Program-made: the position numbers and the translations under genes | Shown: piece by piece, positions 58,209 through 58,603 of the stretch | How positions within the stretch are numbered: the stretch's first letter is position 1 | Layout: the number at the start of each line of letters is the position of its first letter | The notes under the pieces: generated by a model | Seen by the model: only the letters and a program-made list of their open reading frames with translations | Databases searched by the model: none | Told to the model about the DNA's origin: nothing | Origin: Bacteroidota bacterium | GTDB taxonomy: Bacteria; Bacteroidota; Bacteroidia; Flavobacteriales; Flavobacteriaceae | DNA length: 58,603 nt | Assembly (NCBI GenBank): GCA_023390775.1 | Contig: JAEWCF010000025.1 | Span: 1 to 58,603 of the forward strand | Direction: 5' to 3'

Positions 58209-58603
58209 ATGGAAATAGGGCTTCTGACATTTGCCGACATGCAACCGGAATCCCCGGGGCAACACGGTTCGATCGCGCACCAAAGAATCATGGACCTGCT
58301 GGAGGAAATCCGGCTGGCCGATGAATTGGGATTGGATATTTTTGGCGTGGGCGAACATCATCGCAGCGACTATGCGGTGTCATCGCCGGCGATCGTGCTT
58401 GCTGCGGCTGCGGTCCAGACCAAAAGAATACGCCTGGCGAGCGCGGTAACGGTGCTGAGTTCCGATGACCCGGTGCGCGTCTTCCAGGATTTCGCTACCC
58501 TTGACCTGCTATCGAGGGGAAGGGCCGAGATTTTCGCGGGCCGAGGTTCTTTCATCGAGGCGTTTCCGCTCTTCGGGTACGATTTGCGCGACTACGAGGC
58601 ATT
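58209..58603 (+). CDS. LLM-class (bacterial luciferase-like) flavin-dependent oxidoreductase, 5' part
   Basis: The first 131 codons of a gene cut by the window edge, from ATG 58209 (MEIGLLTFADMQPESPGQHG). The luciferase-like TIM barrel is clear: LADELGLDIFGVGEHHRSDY, SSPAIVLAAAAVQTKRIRLASAVTVL (read in parts), VFQDFATLDLLSRGRAEIFAGRGS and FPLFGYDLRDYEA. These enzymes use reduced flavin and oxygen or F420-like cofactors; the GRGS/FIEAF segment is typical of the LLM group similar to YhbW/alkanal monooxygenase-like proteins. Function otherwise open. Confidence 0.92.
   Translation, partial: MEIGLLTFADMQPESPGQHGSIAHQRIMDLLEEIRLADELGLDIFGVGEHHRSDYAVSSPAIVLAAAAVQTKRIRLASAVTVLSSDDPVRVFQDFATLDLLSRGRAEIFAGRGSFIEAFPLFGYDLRDYEA

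Noticed and set aside
1..58603. tRNA and rRNA genes
   Set aside because: I looked for T-arm-like GGTTCGA motifs with acceptor pairing and for rRNA-like sequence and saw none; a covariance search would be decisive.

Overview
The window looks like a chromosomal stretch from a member of the Bacteroidota, most likely Flavobacteriaceae. Evidence: three secreted proteins end in type IX secretion (T9SS) type A sorting domains; Rho carries the long disordered insert typical of the phylum; several upstream regions match the Bacteroidetes promoter TTTG-N19-TAnnTTTG; and DUF4293, DUF4142, DUF4920, a LETM1-like protein and an MnmD methyltransferase are all in flavobacterial style. Base composition looks close to half G+C by eye (not computed), high for this family. 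I found no rRNA, tRNA, CRISPR array or intact prophage.

Layout. 0-8.4 kb: a solitary tyrosine recombinase, a truA-ABC exporter-dihydrolipoyl dehydrogenase run, a YfcE-type phosphodiesterase, exonuclease III and a DUF4293 membrane protein divergent from rho. 8.5-18.5 kb: rho, two tandem T9SS-secreted endonuclease I paralogues, an RsmB-like rRNA methyltransferase, the Kup potassium transporter and two exported proteins. 18.5-25.5 kb: an ECF sigma/anti-sigma/Spy-like operon, an SRPBCC-GyrI fusion, ilvE, a DUF4920/haem-lipoprotein/mnmD operon and two tandem copies of a 65-residue protein. 25.5-32.6 kb is a stress and CO2 block: oxyR divergent from dps, a SulP transporter with beta-carbonic anhydrase, a LETM1-like protein, SodC, and DUF4142 with an lmo0937-type peptide.

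32.8-39.3 kb is a fatty-acid beta-oxidation operon read right to left: marR, fused hydroxyacyl-CoA dehydrogenase/enoyl-CoA hydratase, thiolase, a frameshifted four-helix-bundle gene, acyl-CoA dehydrogenase. A near-perfect 22-bp palindrome lies in front of marR. 39.3-53.4 kb holds an App1-type lipid phosphatase, a DmpA-like peptidase, a two-component system preceded by a 54-residue lipoprotein with seven consecutive prolines, a nuclease, DUF808 and DUF1508 proteins, a deacetylase operon, a cupin, DinB, a T9SS propeller and LpxR. 53.5-57.1 kb is the most accessory-looking stretch: an unrecognised zinc-ribbon-like protein coupled to a UvrD-type helicase with a nuclease-like insert and C-terminal zinc ribbon, next to an in-frame chimera of a WYL-type regulator start and the C-terminus of a type I restriction subunit HsdR. 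The window ends in YegP, DoxX and the start of a luciferase-like monooxygenase.

The intergenic DNA has structure of its own. There are three copies (and a fragment) of a GCGTG...CACGC hairpin repeat at gene 3' ends, an AT-rich dispersed element that fills the spacers of the beta-oxidation operon, a 7-bp-period tandem repeat at several loci, and many clear intrinsic terminators. The best candidates for something new are the helicase/zinc-protein pair beside the restriction scar, the heptaproline leader-like gene before the histidine kinase, and the tandem 65-residue proteins.
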